64,000 bases of DNA from the NCBI GenBank assembly GCA_045130665.1, contig JBGUQC010000002.1, forward strand, positions 124,001 through 188,000. The letters run 5' to 3'. Below are positions 63,368 through 64,000 of this stretch, in pieces. The notes below the pieces were generated by a model, which saw only the letters and a program-made list of their open reading frames with translations, was not told where the DNA came from and searched no databases. The stretch comes from RGIG8124 sp045130665. GTDB lineage: Bacteria; Bacillota; Clostridia; Christensenellales; CAG-917. The stretch's first letter is position 1. The number at the start of each line of letters is the position of its first letter. The translations under genes were made by a program, and so were the position numbers.

Positions 63368-63396
63368 TTGATATCGTACGCGCGATATTATATAAT
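63368..63396 (+). promoter_or_regulatory. Promoter of rpiB with an inverted repeat in its spacer
   Basis: TTGATA (63368-63373), 17 bases, TATAAT (63391-63396). The inverted repeat ATATCG (63371-63376) / CGATAT (63383-63388) sits over the -35 edge and spacer, a classical repressor position. Confidence 0.75.
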
Positions 63397-63431
63397 TACT
63401 TTAATATTTATAAAGGGGAAACAATAAAATT

Positions 63432-63875
63432 ATGAAAGTTGCAATTGGTTGTGATCATGGCGGTATCGTATTAAAAAGCGCAGTTATTTCTACATTAACA
63501 GAACTTGGAGCAGAAATCGTTGATATGGGAACATATTCAGAAGTTTCTGTAGACTATCCAGATTATGCTTATAAGGTAGCAAAAGCAGTTGCTAATAAAG
63601 AAGTAGATTGTGGTGTTTTAATGTGCGGAACAGGAATAGGTATTTCTATTGCTGCAAATAAAGTAAAAGGTATCAGAGCCGCAGTATGTACAAACACATA
63701 TATGGCAGAGATGACAAAGAGACACAATAATGCAAATATAATTGCTCTTGGCGGAAGAGTTATTAACGAAGATGAAGCTAAGGAAATTGTAAAGGCATGG
63801 TGGAATGCAACTTACGAAGGTGGAAGACACCAAAATAGACTAGATAAAATTACACAAATCGAAAACGAACAATAA
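63432..63875 (+). CDS. rpiB: Ribose-5-phosphate isomerase B
   Basis: RpiB interconverts ribose 5-phosphate and ribulose 5-phosphate in the pentose phosphate pathway. The 147-aa protein has the family start MKVAIGCDHGGIVLKSAVI, VDYPDYAYKVAKAV, the active-site cysteine in VLMCGTGIGISIAANK, and MTKRHNNANIIALGGR. AAGGGG precedes the ATG. The next reading frame begins 13 bases later, suggesting cotranscription. Confidence 0.95.
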   Translation: MKVAIGCDHGGIVLKSAVISTLTELGAEIVDMGTYSEVSVDYPDYAYKVAKAVANKEVDCGVLMCGTGIGISIAANKVKGIRAAVCTNTYMAEMTKRHNNANIIALGGRVINEDEAKEIVKAWWNATYEGGRHQNRLDKITQIENEQ

Positions 63876-63888
63876 TTAGGGTGCAAAC

Positions 63889-64000
63889 ATGATTGAAGAA
63901 GTCATAAAAGAAATTAATGAAGCCGAAGTAAAGGCCCAAGAAATAATCAAAGAAGCTAATATCAAAGCTAAAGAAATGATTATTGAAGCCGAGGCAAAGG
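63889..64000 (+). CDS. Probable V/A-type ATPase peripheral-stalk (G/H-like) subunit, partial
   Basis: The gene runs off the right edge; 37 codons are visible. The peptide MIEEVIKEINEAEVKAQEII continues as an Ala/Glu/Lys-rich coiled coil, which resembles the N-terminal helix of archaeal-type ATPase subunit H/G. AGGGTG at 63878-63883 is the ribosome-binding site. With so little sequence, other coiled-coil proteins (DivIVA- or SMC-like) cannot be excluded; finding ATPase subunits I, K, E or A next would settle it. Confidence 0.5.
   Translation, partial: MIEEVIKEINEAEVKAQEIIKEANIKAKEMIIEAEAK

Noticed and set aside
1..64000. Mobile elements, CRISPR arrays, tRNA or rRNA genes
   Set aside because: I looked for transposase motifs, regularly spaced direct repeats and tRNA T-loop signatures and found none that hold up.

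Overview
The window looks like a chromosomal segment of an AT-rich, anaerobic, Gram-positive (Bacillota/Clostridia-type) bacterium. The evidence is strong purine-rich Shine-Dalgarno sites, A/T-ending codons, a complete Rnf ferredoxin:NAD+ oxidoreductase operon, a clostridial 2[4Fe-4S] ferredoxin, a rubredoxin/rubrerythrin oxygen-defence protein, SpoVG, RecD2 and very large MBG/YDG-type surface proteins. A Christensenellales-like uncultured lineage is possible, but this is inference only. I see no insertion sequences, phage genes, CRISPR arrays, tRNAs or rRNAs.

Layout. (1) 1-11882: rpoC (5' truncated), metK, recD2, secA, prfB and tsaD, tightly packed on the + strand. (2) 11883-12429: a long intergenic region with a promoter and a probable structured leader. 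(3) 12430-20416: a translation/transcription block, rpsL-rpsG-fusA-tuf-rpmG-secE-nusG-rplK-rplA-rplJ-rplL, with L1-type and L10-type leader candidates and a final terminator. rpoBC is not after rplL as usual; rpoC lies upstream of rpsL. (4) 20491-24389: a flavin reductase/rubredoxin/reverse-rubrerythrin fusion and a SipW-type signal peptidase sitting between two probable substrates. (5) 24379-34357: mixed strands, with a YwaF/TMEM164-like membrane protein, ferredoxin, a polytopic membrane protein, an alpha/beta hydrolase divergent from an AMP-forming ligase, SpoVG, and a 1510-aa lipoprotein that also has a C-terminal membrane anchor. (6) 34710-39986: rnfCDGEAB. (7) 40199-46178: Ppx/GppA, Maf and an MreB-like protein, then aldo-keto reductase, ROK kinase and a zinc-less MDR dehydrogenase. 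(8) 46211-52005: DUF4364-type regulator, M20 peptidase, lipoprotein hydrolase and an acyl-CoA synthetase. (9) 52209-63290: a 3693-aa surface protein with Ig-like and MBG/YDG repeats, one membrane segment and a repetitive Pro-rich tail. (10) rpiB and the start of a probable V/A-type ATPase peripheral-stalk subunit at the right edge.

How it works together. The first 20 kb is central information processing and secretion. Rnf couples reduced ferredoxin oxidation to NAD+ reduction and ion pumping, and the rubrerythrin fusion would use reducing power to remove peroxide or oxygen. The rest builds and decorates the cell envelope. The most interesting points are: changes in near-invariant parts of the transcription/translation core (beta-prime clamp-helix tip, S12, L11 Pro26 to Ser, EF-G domain V); a long unexplained rpsL leader; an internal ribosome-binding site inside the rubrerythrin fusion; several leaderless or SD-less starts; a three-way RNA switch candidate before ppx; and the giant protein with its apparently cytoplasmic PPPGA[IV]G[KQ]K repeat tail. 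All assignments were made by reading the sequence; no database search was possible.
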